Translations under genes and position numbers: made by a program | The notes under the pieces: generated by a model | The model's database searches: none | The model's input: the letters and a program-made list of their open reading frames with translations, nothing else | Told to the model about the DNA's origin: nothing | Shown here: positions 35,570 to 46,748 of the stretch, piece by piece | Layout: each line of letters opens with the position of its first letter | Position numbering within the stretch: position 1 is the stretch's first letter | Origin: Anastrepha obliqua | Taxonomy: Eukaryota; Arthropoda; Insecta; Diptera; Tephritidae | Assembly (NCBI RefSeq): GCF_027943255.1 | Contig: NC_072892.1 | Coordinates: 121,041,792 to 121,105,791, forward strand | Direction: 5' to 3' | Length of the DNA stretch: 64,000 nucleotides

Positions 35570-35797
35570 ATGGCAAATTCATTGTCTTTCATAATTTTCA
35601 CCGCATTGACTTCTGCTGCTTTGTTTGTATTTGGTATAACTGCGTGTGTGTGCGTTTTGCATACTTTCCCATTGATGCAGCATTTGGTGCATGTCGCTCT
35701 AGTTGATGCGCATTTGAGTTTGGGAGACAATAGATCAGCCAAGGGTAAACTACTATCGATAATGAAGTCACCCATATTTCATGGAGCCGAACTCAAA
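35570..35797 (+). CDS. Candidate first exon, N-terminal hydrophobic protein
   Basis: The ATG sits in a good context (gcaccATGG). The frame reads MANSLSFIIFTALTSAALFV, a strongly hydrophobic N-terminus (residues 5-35, signal anchor or signal peptide). A polar part follows, including VDAHLSLGDNRSAKGKLLS and MKSPIFHGAELK. A donor-like gtatgtac follows at 35798; without splicing the frame ends three codons later at TAA. The product is not recognised. Composition and start context favour a real exon, but no downstream exon was identified. Confidence 0.35.
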
Positions 35798-36029
35798 GTA
35801 TGTACATAAATACACTCGCATTTGCCGAATTAACATACCGATGTGAGTGATATGTGTATGTGTAAATACGGATGCGTATAAATTTAATGCGCCTATTGTT
35901 GTTTGCTTTGTATACTTTATACACTGGGAAACTGCAATCTGTGTAATCATAGTATGATTATTTAAGACACTTAACCCTCATTTGGTTCTCAAAAAAAGGC
36001 AAAAGTAATAACCTCAGAGATGACATTTC

Positions 36030-36750
36030 ATCCATTCAATATTCAATGGGAACGTACAGAAAGTACTTGATGTGACTCTCAGTAAGAAATTTGGTGGGAG
36101 TTAAAAAGTTTCCTCCGAGCCTTCCCTATCAGACCATAGGATTATTCAGTTTGAACTGGGAATAGAAGTCACTCAAGAGAGTCTGAGGAGGAACCCCAAG
36201 CACACTGGCTGGGAAAAGTTTAAGAATCTGCTAGGTATAAATTTACCCATCATAAGTCAGTGGCAATGACTAAATTACCGCTGTCTGAAACCAAATCAAA
36301 AAACAAAACCAACACGTCGAGCAATTATCTGAGCGTTTCGAAAGATGGTGCGCAGACAATTTGAAAAATCCAAGCGCACCGGATGCTGAGATGAATACTC
36401 TACCATTATAATTGCATATTGCAACGGATTTAGGAAAGTTTGTGCGGAAATTACCTCAACCCCAGTTGCGGCAGGAAGATACCAGAAGGCATAGGCACTG
36501 GGATATATGGCGCCAAAACCCAGCGTGCTGTGCCGATGGGTAGTTTTCCAAGCACCTTCAAAAAGTGGAAGTGTATGCCATCTGATTATGCCAAGTTAAC
36601 TTAGATAAAAACTTCCGGAATGAGCAAACTACCCTTCTGAGCGACACTCTGGCCGCACTCAAGGCTTTGCCATCCGATAAGATTATGTGCTCAATTACAT
36701 TTGAGTGTATCGAGAAAATGAATCTGCAATGAATGCGCAATCTATTCTGT
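36030..36750 (+). pseudogene. LINE remnant (endonuclease end joined to RNase H)
   Basis: Plus-strand fragments read VLDVTLSKKFGG, PSLSDHRIIQFELGIEVTQE and NPKHTGWEKFKNLLG, the end of the LINE endonuclease domain (SDHR motif). Then SIYGAKTQRAVPMGSFPS leads to WKCMPSDYAKLT- and TLLSDTLAALKALPSDKI-like text, the RNase H middle. The reverse transcriptase between them is missing, so this is an internally deleted copy. Stops are frequent. Confidence 0.6.
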
Positions 36751-36759
36751 TCGGTATTC

Positions 36760-37569
36760 TGAAATATTTTACTAAAAAGTTTTTAATCTTTTAAAAGCAG
36801 GGAGAATCGGATTTTTTCATTTAAAAAGAAGGCATTTCTTGAATCTTTATTTCGACCTTTAAGCGCTTCATTGCTTGTCTATTTTTTCTACTTCGCAATT
36901 GTCAAATATGATTGACGTACGACACCATTTCCAAAAATTATAAATCTCCTAAAAGGATGCGCCACTTTTTACACATATTTATTTTCTTCCGAATAATATA
37001 TAAAAAATTAATGGGGAACTTGTAATTCAAATTAAGAGTAAGGAGGCTTGAAATCCATTTCAGTGCGGTGCTTCCATGGACTCTTTTGTTCAGAATTACC
37101 AGCAGAATACATCAACAAATCAACCTGTCTTAACATACAAGTATATGCAAAATAAAAATTTAAAAAATCATGTTTGTACATGTTATCGTGCAGTAATTAA
37201 TTAGCACTCGTAGTTGAATAACTTTATATTGTAATGCAAAACCAATAGGTTATAGGCGCTCTCACCTGTTGACATCCAGCACAAAACAATTGTAGACTAG
37301 CCACACTCGACGGAGTGCAAATAGGCATTTTAAAGCAATTTATTTCATCAGGGCATTTAGGCTTTCAAAAGCCAGAGCCGAAATTCGGTAATCGCTTGTT
37401 TATAAGAATTTCTTGCAATTTACATTTTGGAGCTTTGAAAAAATTTAAATATATTATTGTACATATACATATTACATATATTCCCCGTGGCTACTAAGAA
37501 GAACAAAGTGCCTCAACAAACAAGTTAAAGTTGGGTTTATTTAACGCAAGAAATTCTATTAGCCTTTAT
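36760..37569. other. AT-rich gap
   Basis: No gene or repeat could be supported here. Confidence 0.45.
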
Positions 37570-38741
37570 GAATGGCCTGCCTGTAGCGCTTCTGCTTCAA
37601 CTAATCGCCCCCACGTGTTGGATGGTCTCCCGCACCTGCGACTTCCTTGTGGTCACCAGTCCAAGACTGTTTTTGCAATGTCTCCCTGAGGTTTCCATAT
37701 GCATTTTCGTCGCCGAATTTCGTTATACCCCAGAGGTCAGTGTGGTCTGGAAACAGATGAAAGTCGCTAGGGGCCAAATCTGGTGAATACGGTGGATGCT
37801 CCAACCATTCGAAGTTTAATTCATGGATTTTAGCCATTGCCAAAATGCTTTTGTGTCACGGTACATTGCCCTGATGAAAAATAATTTTTTTTCTTTTGCA
37901 AACTGGGTCTTTTTTCACAAATTTTTTCATCAAGCTGGTCTAACAGGTTTCAATAATATTCAGATTTTATTGTTTTACTAAATTGTAATCCACAAACAAA
38001 ATTCCTTTCGCATTTCAAAAAATTGATGCTTACAACTGCTTGGCTGATTTCTAAACCCAAAGCCGTTCCGGAGCCGAAGAACTGAAGCCACGTTTTTGTT
38101 TTGATTTAAGATCGGATAGGACTAGATAAGATAGGACCAAGTCTCATTCATAGTGATGAATCGATGCACAAGATTCATTTTATCTTTTCGAAAATACCCT
38201 AAATGTTACTAAAAAGTGTTCTTGTTCCATTGTTAGCGAATGCGGCACCCATTAGGCACACAGTTTTCTGAAACCCAATACTTCAGTATTCAATGAGATG
38301 TCTAGGGCTTCTACTAAATCTCTTTTAGTCACTGGACGACATTCCAATAAGATATCCCCTGTATTTTTTCAACGATTTCTGGTGTAGTTGCTGGACGTTG
38401 TTTTCGGACGTCCTTCACGTGGATCGTCTTCAATGCGTGTAGGACGTTTAAATTCATCAACCCATCTTTCTACTGTACTAATTGATGGCGAAAAGTCCTT
38501 ATACACTTTCAACATTCGTTTATAAGTTTCCTTTGCTTTTAAACCTTCCGAAAATAAAAATTCAATCATCGCATGATACTTTATTTTTTCCCTTGTAGAA
38601 AATGCTGTAACACGTCGATACTAAATCGCTCGTAACCAAAGAATGAATTGACAGATTGAAATGAAATTTCACTTAAGTTCATATGAACGGAGCAACGCCT
38701 TGTCTTATCGAACCGAGAAATTTATTGAACAACCTAGTACA
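37570..38741 (-). mobile_element. DD34D mariner, one end and two transposase pieces
   Basis: At the high-coordinate end the inverted terminus reads CTAGGTTGTTCAATAAATTT, with TA outside it. The minus strand then encodes MIEFLFSEGLKAKETYKRML and STVERWVDEFKRPTRIEDDP (N-terminal HTH, 38569-38369). Further on come MAKIHELNFEWLEHPPYSPD and LAPSDFHLFPDH (third catalytic block, 37843-37780). The middle is degraded, the C-terminus is frameshifted, and no matching left terminus was found near 37500. Confidence 0.75.
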
Positions 38742-39454
38742 GCGCGAGCTTTCACTATTTGAGTGCGTTTGTCAGCTGCTGACCCGCAAGCACTATTAAC
38801 GACGCTTCCGACGCTTCGTTGTTAATGCCGCGTATCTCGATGATTCGCCATTCAGTGGCACATCATCTTTGTTTTTTGCAATGTTAATTTTCAAGCTTGC
38901 TTTGGTGCGCAATCGCTCACAGCTTCCAGCTTTGACTGGATATGTGTAAATTTGAGTGACAACAAACAACACTCGTAATTGCAACAATTTACTATGAATA
39001 TATTTTGAAGACCGATAACTGATGGCGTGCATTAAATGCTTTCTAGGAGCTGCGGAATCATCTGTCTTGCAATATGAAAAAAGGGTATCAAATATTATAG
39101 GAGACAATAAAACTAACCACAATACTGTCCAGGCCTGCTGACATCAAATGAAATGAGTTGGAACTTGCTGAAATAATTATGCCAGGAAATCTTAACTCTT
39201 TATCTGGCTTTAACTTTGCAAATAATCTATGAAATTATACGTTTTACCAATGCCTTTCTCTATTCTACTACAGACAGGTGGCGGCACTAAGTAGTCTTCC
39301 CCACTGTCGACCTACGAAAAAGCCTCTAAACCTTCGATTTCTTAATCCTAAAATTTTTGTTGTTGTCTGTTGTTGCCTTCTTCTGAAGAAATATTTTTCC
39401 AGAAAATAGATCCTAAATAGTGCACTAAATAATTAATGCAATAAGCGGACAATA
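38742..39454. other. Unassigned stretch
   Basis: A 108-residue minus-strand frame at 38796-39122 has no recognisable motif. No gene is supported. Confidence 0.4.
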
Positions 39455-40655
39455 ACAAGGTGAATTTAAAAAAAAAATATGACTATAATAGATACGACAG
39501 GAGCTTTGTTCCGATCACTTCGAGTTTATTTATTCAAAATAGTTCCCTCTGACCTCGATATACTATTTTGCGTGATCTAAAAGCTTTTGGAAAGAGACTT
39601 TCAGGTCATTGACCGTAATCCGGAATGCCCTTCAGGATGTCGATGCAAGCCTTTTGAATAGCCTCTATGGACGCAAAACGTTCTCTTTTCTTTGCCAAAT
39701 GCAATTTTCCAAATGGGTAGAAGTCACAGAAAGCCATATCAGGTGAAGACGGTGAGTGATTGATGGTTAAAATTCGCTTCCTACTCAAAAAATCAGTCAC
39801 AAGAGTGGATCGATGAAATGGTGCATTATCATTACGGTATTCCGGGAGAATTCGATGAATGCGATGCAATAAACGCTTCAAAACGCCAAGATAGAAAATT
39901 GCATTGACGATTTGGCTCGTTGGCATGAACTTCTTTTGGACAATTCCCTTGGAATCGTAAAAACAAATGAGCATCAACTTGATTTTTGACTTCTCTAAAT
40001 GCGATTTTTTGGGTGATGGCTCGTCTGGGCTCTTCCATTTGGCACTTTCAAGCTTAATTTCAGGTTCATCTTGGATACACCACGTTTCATCACCAAAGGA
40101 AGTTCTCGTATTTTCTCGCCTATCGAATGTAGAATTCTGCGGAATGAAACATGCACAAACCTTTCGTAAGCCCAAATGATCAGTTAAAATACAATGAAAC
40201 GATGTTTTGGAGATATTCAACTCCGATTTCATGAATTTAAACGATGATTTCGGTTCATTTTTGATAAATTGATTAACAATTTCGATGGAGTTTTCGGGGA
40301 TTACCGATTTTGGGTGGCCCGTATGTTCATTGCCACCACTCATGAACTCTGGCACGAGATACACAATCATCGCCATACACTTTTTCATCAATTGAAATGT
40401 TTCGGTAAAAGTTTTACCGATTTTAAAACAAAATTTAATATTAGCTCTTTGTTCGAAACTCAGTTTTGTACCGATGACACAAACATACTGACACTTTAGA
40501 CGCAATAACTTCGCTTCCACTCAATCGACTGTCACCAAGCTTTCACTGGAAGTCGACTAGGGATGTAACTTCCAACGCACTAACTCATTAAAAAAATGCA
40601 GCCGTTAAAAACATTTTTATGGCGCCAGTCTTGCTTATTTTGGACTTCACCTTGT
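39455..40655 (-). mobile_element. Near full-length DD34D mariner
   Basis: The outer 10 bp ACAAGGTGAA occur at 39455 and, inverted, end at 40655; the inner repeat bases have diverged. TA precedes the left end, but the right flank reads ATAA, so the duplication is imperfect or the boundary is off by one. The 1201-bp length fits the family. It encodes the transposase frame at 39606-40520. Confidence 0.7.
39530..40520 (-). pseudogene. Mariner transposase, nearly complete
   Basis: A 304-codon minus-strand frame includes an N-terminal HTH region (LSFEQRANIKFCFKIGKTFT), a second HTH (SFKFMKSELNISKTSFHCIL), then SFGDETWCIQDEPE (first catalytic Asp), YRNDNAPFHRSTLVTDF (second) and SPDMAFCDFYPFGKLHLAKK (third). 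The usual WVPHxL linker is blurred (ACFIPQNSTF) and shortened. A frameshift near DYGQ at 39606 moves the expected C-terminus (VNDLKVSFQKLLDHAK, YIEVRGNYFE) to another frame, which also has a stop. The other two-thirds is open, making this one of the better preserved transposases here. Confidence 0.75.
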
Positions 40656-43329
40656 ATAACACTGCTCAACCCTGGCTAGAATTTTAGACGAGTATAAATT
40701 AAAACAGTTTATGCATGGATTTTCGATTCCTAGTGGCTTGATTTTTGCGCTCTTGGATTACTATTTTAATTAGTTGTATTTTTGAAATTTTCTTAGACAA
40801 TAAAAACAAAGACTAATAAATAAATAAAAAAATTAAAAAAAAAAAATAAATTTGGGCTCTTCCTACCTAATTTATGGATTCAAAGCTGCAGCTGCGTAAA
40901 TAACCCAATCCCCGAAGTTACATTTATTTTAACTGACAATAAATATGCTGTGATAAATATGAAAAATAAAATATATTTTGTATTTTCTAACAAAATAAAG
41001 CCATAATAAAATTACAAATATTATTTTAGTTAAAATTGCTAGCAAACAAAACAAAATTTAAATGACTTTTGGGAGCTGCGTACAGCTGCTGCTCTGCGGA
41101 GGATAAGCGACAATGGTTATTTGTATTATTACTATTTCGAATAAGCCACTGTTGCGATTACAAAGTACGAAATAAACATAAATTCGGCACGCACACACAC
41201 ATACACGTGTATATGCATTGTGACACACCCCAACCAAACTATCAGCCACCCAACCAACCAGTTATAACCGCTAATCCTTCAAATTAAAATGCTTTCACGC
41301 CAGTAAATAACGAAATGCGTTTGTATGCCTTTGCTACTGCCGGCAAAATTGTTGATTTTATTATGACGAAATTTCCTACAGTAACCTTCACGCGATTGGC
41401 ACAATAGCGATGGCCAAATGAGGGTGGGAGGGGCAAGGAGCAGCATATCGTTTCGTAACGGCATATAATTTCACAAAAAATTCAATTTAACAAATTCAAA
41501 CAAATCACAAAAGCGCGTAGTTTATTTGTAGAGCGACGCGGCACAACGCAAAGTGGCAACAGAAACGATGGCGGCTGGTTGACGCTTGGCTGCTTTGCTT
41601 ACTTATATTGAGCTGATTTTTGATATGGACTCGCATACACGAGCACTCATATGCATACATATAAACTCGTGTGCAATGCGTGCGTTCGGGCTTTGTTTAC
41701 GATGTGGTTTGTGGATGAGTTTGCCTTTGTTACTACACGCACTTAAACATGTATATGCATATGTGTACTTGTGTGTGTGTGCGATATGTACGTAAGCCGA
41801 GGCTTAAATGTAAGTGGCACTTCACTGAAAGTTATGGGTGCGTGTGTGCGTATATGTGTGTGCCGTTAGTGGCGTCACTTAAAATATTCTTTCTTGCGAT
41901 GGCGTGCGCCTCAAAATAGGCCTGACAATGTTGATACAACAAAACCAAACATGAACTTACACAAATACAGGCGCGCGTTTACAGTTACCCTGCAGAAAAA
42001 AAATAACAACTGTTAGAAATAAATTTCGCAACTGGGCTTAGTGAAGTCAAAGTCTGTTCTGGATAAGTGAAAGCACCCTTTAGCTGCAAGTTTGCTTCAT
42101 TTTACTATAGTCAAAGCCAACTTCAAATATAAAGTAATCAGAAACCAGTAAAGGTAAAACAGTAAACCAGTTGGGAGTCTTTCAAAATCAAATAAAAAAT
42201 TTATATTTTTATATAATATTTTCGTGTCACAAAAGTTGTATTGTAAAAACTTGAACACTCAAAAAATATTTTATTTTGAAAATGTTTCACGTGATTTCGA
42301 CCTTAGTAATATAAAATGCTGCTAACTTAGTAAGACGTAAAAGAAATTTATAAAAAGGTTAAACTCATTTCAATTAAATGAAGACAATTTTTATTCTCAG
42401 CGCCTATTGCACAAAGCCATTCCACTCAGCCACTGATTTCATAATACGAATTTTAGCATAGAAAATTTTGAGAAATTACCGAAACCTTTTGACATCAATA
42501 AGGGTGCAACTTCTCAGCATTCCTTACACCTCTAAGTCCCGAAAGGCAGTCCAATTGTGTTCGCATTTTCTAGTCTCCAAAAACTTTATTTAAAAAGAAG
42601 GTATCAAATATTTCAAAATTAATTTATCTTGCCTATCCTCCATCAAGTGACTGATCTTGATTTGCAAAATATAAGCTCAAGCGAAGTGTTTCAGGTATTG
42701 TGAAAACGGGTGTTGCCGTAAACTCATGGAGCGGAAAGTTCCGAGCTTAGAAAGTAATACATAAATTCGTTTTATAACCGCGCGTTTGTGCGCAAAGGTA
42801 TTATAATTTTATTTCCATAACGATGGTAGGTAACGGTGTAAAGAGATAAGTTAGATAGAGACATATAAGTAAATATCGAAATGCTCAGAATAATGAGAGG
42901 ACTCGACTTGGTTATGCCTGTTCGACCGTCTGACCGTGCGCACGATAACTGGGACAAAAATTAATGAATTTCAATAAGTTTTAGTTGGCGTACTACTCTT
43001 TATTCAAAGTAGTTTGGTATTGAAAATAGGCCAGCAAAAAGGACCACTACGATAAAACGGTAGTTCTCAAAACGAACAAAACAAACATTGTATTATATAT
43101 CTCTTTTATGAGGTAAGAAAAAATTACCCTAATATTACTTGATCCAAATGATGAGCCCAGAAAAGAAAATACAATGAAAGTAAAAATTAAATGAAATAAA
43201 AAAAATTTTTACTTCGATAACGACTTCGAAAAACTTGTCCGCACTTGAAACTGAATTTGAAAGACGAGCCAAAAAACACCTAGAAATTAGTAACTCCTAA
43301 AACAGGATAGACAGAGACAAAGACAGAGA
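40656..43329. other. Intergenic DNA
   Basis: No gene was recognised. AT-rich tracts occur at 40795-40850 and 40930-41060. CACACA/GTGTGT-rich DNA occurs at 41190-41220 and 41760-41870. Copy B of a dispersed repeat lies at 42850-42985. Confidence 0.45.
42850..42985 (+). repeat. Dispersed repeat, copy B
   Basis: It contains aaatgctcagaataatgaga, gactcgacttgg and gtctgaccgtgcgcacgata, matching the copy at 21179-21310 with scattered differences. It has no ORF. Confidence 0.5.
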
Positions 43330-43730
43330 CAGAGATAGCTAGTTCCGTGAGAATTTTACTGACTCTTTAGCAAATCTGAAAATATTTTTCAGTTTGAGAA
43401 AACGAATATTAGTCACTCTCATGACATCAGATCCCAAAATTCGTAGCCTTGCACTAGAAAAGGCGGAACACCCACAGAAAAAATGCTCAGTGCCATCCGC
43501 CTCCTCTAAACAAGAGTGAGTCCAACGGAGGTCACATGCTGACTGCAAGAGTTATGTCCTCTAAAAATACAGAGCACTAACGGAAAGTCTTTTCTTCCAA
43601 ATTTTACCAGACAGTTCGACAGTTTTCTGCTCGGGCTTGTCGCAAAATACTTTTCAGTTCTACAGCGTTTGCTTTTTATATTAATTGCATACATAATCGC
43701 ATACTTAGCTCGTCACCTCATTTAGATCCA
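43330..43730 (-). pseudogene. LINE ORF2 tail remnant
   Basis: Minus-strand frames read YFATSPSRKLSNCLVKFGRK, then DLRWTHSCLEEADGTEHFFC, GCSAFSSARLRILGSDV and FRFAKESVKFSRN. The HFFCGCSAF Cys/His tail is clear. The same family is present at 23470-23870. A frameshift near 43530 separates the two parts. Confidence 0.7.
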
Positions 43731-44029
43731 ACAATTTTTACGTGACAAAATTAAATTCCCATTGGACCCTCTGATACTACAAGCTATAACTCTCATTGTA
43801 TGAGCTTCTTTGATTCAATTAACAGCGAATCCATATTAAATTCTACTAAAGATGTGCGCCCTTAATTAAAACTCTGTCGATATCGAATTTAGCTTTACTG
43901 ACTTGTTTGAGTTTATTTTTAACAGGTGTAACAATATCTCAAGAGGTTCAGTACCAGGATAAGTATTCCAAGTCTCGTGAGGCAAGCACGTCTGACTGTT
44001 AAGTTTAAGTAGTGATTCACCAAGAATCC

Positions 44030-44900
44030 AGTTAGCGCTTCCACCCTATTTTGTTGCCACATCCTTAAAAAGCAGTTTGCTAAGTGTCAACGAGCTCGCT
44101 TTGCATAGGGCAGGACATTCAAAGAGGAAGCGGAAGATAGTTTCCTTTTTCTCCGGTATGAATTGTAAGGGATACCCTTTTTGTCTGCCAGAAGCCAGTT
44201 ATCACTGACGTGAGACCGCAGGCAGACCTTAGTTCCATATTTGCCAGTATTGACGTTTTTTTGTGCTTGTAGGTGGGCCATAATATTCTGCTGACTTTGC
44301 ATGTCGTCTGGTCTCTCCACCTACAATCCGCGATTTATAGATATTTTAAGGTAATTGTATTCTTGAATGCACCCAGTCCTGTGAACACCGATTTTGGAAG
44401 AATGTTTTTCTTGGTAGATCCTCCTCTTGCCAGTCAGTTCGTCTGCTTTTTCGTTTCCTTCAATGTCGCGATATCCCAAGCCCCAGATAAGGTAAATTTA
44501 TGGTTTTCACTCGAGGTGGTAAGCCTGATTTTGCTTTATTCTATCAGCCGCGAGGTTGTTGCAGCCGAGTCCAGTGCCTGGATTGCAGCTTGACTTTCCG
44601 AAAGAATAACAATATTGCCTTTAAAAGGGGAGTACGGCTGTCCAATTTTAATTATATGGGAATATATACCAGCTCCAACGCTACAATCCATTTTACAGCC
44701 ATCTGTATAGACTGATGACGAAGTCGTTTAGTAAAAGTCCGTTACTTCATTCCTCCCAAGATGGAAATAAAGTGCATAATTCCTATTGAATACCTAATTT
44801 GGGACGATATAATCAGCCCTCCGCGAAGTGTACTGAGTCTGTTACAATAATAGACTGGCCTGATCATAAGTTTTTTCCCTCCAACGAGCGTGTGATTCTG
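44030..44900 (-). pseudogene. LINE RNase H and tail remnant
   Basis: On the minus strand, LIWGLGYRDIEGNEKADELA-like text across frames (about 44480) is the RNase H end. It is followed by WRDQTTCKVSRILWPTYKHK, VITGFWQTKRVSLTIHTGEK, FRFLFECPALCKAS and VATK near 44050. Upstream, SAVKWIVALELVYIPI-like text at about 44660 may be the RNase H start. There are several frameshifts. Its tail is related to the copy at 19180-19510. Confidence 0.65.
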
Positions 44901-44984
44901 CTGGGACCAACTCCAAAGTTAATTTAGCAAATAGCTAGCACATAGATAGTCTGTTAGCCGACTTATACTATCACTAACAGGAAG

Positions 44985-45300
44985 AGATTATATAATACGG
45001 ACAGAGCCTAATAAAAGCGCATGCTTATAAGAAAGGAATCTCGGGCAGCGAGGAATGCAGGAAATGTAGGGAGAAGAGCTCTAGGAGAACTGTATAGCTT
45101 CTCAAAACACGCTTAAAAGTTTTTGGGGTACCACAGTTTGATGGATTGGAAGATGTCTCAGTTGAAAGTTGGAAATGTCTCCTGCCACCATGCGGATGGA
45201 CTATTTCAAAACACAAACGAACAAATGATGAGTTCCAGGTGGTACCGCTGAGGACTGAACCGGTCTACGCGTGAGTGCAAGTCAACCAGTTCTACGAACC
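44985..45300 (+). pseudogene. LINE ORF2 tail fragment
   Basis: The plus strand reads AHAYKKGISGSEECRKCREK and then TRLKVFGVPQFDGLEDVS. The phrase AHAYKxGIxxxxxCRKCRE is shared with the minus-strand LINE at 46726-48345 (AHAYKIGIANTDKCRKCRE), so they belong to related families. Only the last part of ORF2 is present. Confidence 0.65.
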
Positions 45301-46725
45301 TTACCTATCGTGAGACTTGCGAGATTTTCCGCATAAAAGAGTCTCAAGTTTTGTGTTCCTTTTGGATAAGACAAAAATTTTGGAAGGCATTATAGGATAA
45401 CTTCACTTAGATAAATATATGGGATATGCTATGCAATGCGAGATGAGTGCCAATGTCCTGGTCTAACGGAAACAGACCTGGGATACTCTAGATTCTTTTC
45501 TGAAAGGATCTAAACCAAAGTTAGGCTCCGATACAACACTAGCCGATTTGTTTGAATATTCATTTCCCTTAGCTTCATTTCCTACTGGGCATATAAGTAC
45601 CTACTCATATGAGAATACGGTAAAAATTTGCAGGCATGCATATTTATGTATGTATGTATGGCAATAATTCGTGCGCTGCTTTGTTTTACAACATGTCGCA
45701 GTAACTACAAATTATTTTTGTTTTATTTTATCAGAGTATTTTTTTTTTTTTTGCTGCTTGGCTGTTGGTCTCCCAGCGGCGTCATAATGTCCAAATTATT
45801 GCACATTTTCAAATTTATTTTCGTAATTTATGGGCTAAGGCGTTAAAGTGAGTACTACCCTTAGCAACAAGGGGCGCACATTTAAACCAACCCTGCAGGA
45901 AAAATTGCAGCTAGTGTGACAAGTTTGTAGTTCAAGCATAAACGGCGCTATTTCGAGTAATGAGGATTACTCTTCTATTCACTATGAGAAAATTTATAAT
46001 AAAATGCGATTTTACTAAAATTTTTTTATATTTATTAATTATAATAAATCACTAATCAGCATTCTAACTTCAATAGTTCCAAATAACACTTAACATAAAA
46101 TCACTTTGTGGCTTTCTCGGCAAACCCTCTTGATACTAATGTACTTATACAATGAGTGGAGGAAAGGCATTATTTGCTCGTGGTGGATTCAGCTCCACGC
46201 TGCTGCTCTACGTTTCCCCCTCCATTCCATTGGCCTTTTCGTGGTTGATTCGGTGCTTCGTTTAATTATCACTAAAAAGTATTTTAATACAAATAACTGT
46301 GCACGCATTAACAATTTATCAAAATTGCAGGCTTATTTCGAAATTTACTCGCCTGCGGAGGCATTTTAATGAGTCACAGAAAAGGCGACGAAACTTGCAA
46401 ATCTTTTCACTCAGCTTATCTTGAAATCTAATACTAAATATACGGCAGCTGTCAGCAGGCATGACAACGTTGGATGTCTCATTTGATACTCACTATGGAT
46501 ATGCAACACTTTTATTAAGAAAACGTTTTTTCTAATTCGCTCGCCCCCGTGAGACAATACATATTAAACGATATCTGTCTTCGGGAAGTTTCTTATAAAA
46601 AATTTCCTATACTTCGATGGTGGTATCCATTGAAGGGCGACAATGGTAGCATTATGCCCTTGTATTTCAAACTTCATAAGGATCGACCAGTTCTTAAAAA
46701 GAAATCACCATGAATCACCTTAAAA
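45301..46725. other. Intergenic DNA
   Basis: No gene was recognised. A TATG microsatellite lies at 45643-45661, and an AT-rich tract lies at 46000-46060. Confidence 0.45.
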
Positions 46726-46748
46726 TAGGTTAGGTTAGGTTAGGTTAG
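46726..46748. repeat. Short (TTAGG)n run at a LINE 3' end
   Basis: TAGGTTAGGTTAGGTTAGG continues for 23 bp directly at the 3' boundary of the minus-strand LINE. Shorter versions (cctaacctaa) occur at about 9029, 12850 and, inverted, at 60564. Confidence 0.85.

Noticed and set aside
46726..46748. Telomeric origin of the TTAGG run
   Set aside because: It is only 23 bp long, sits exactly at a LINE 3' end, and similar runs mark other LINE ends. A LINE tail explains it better.
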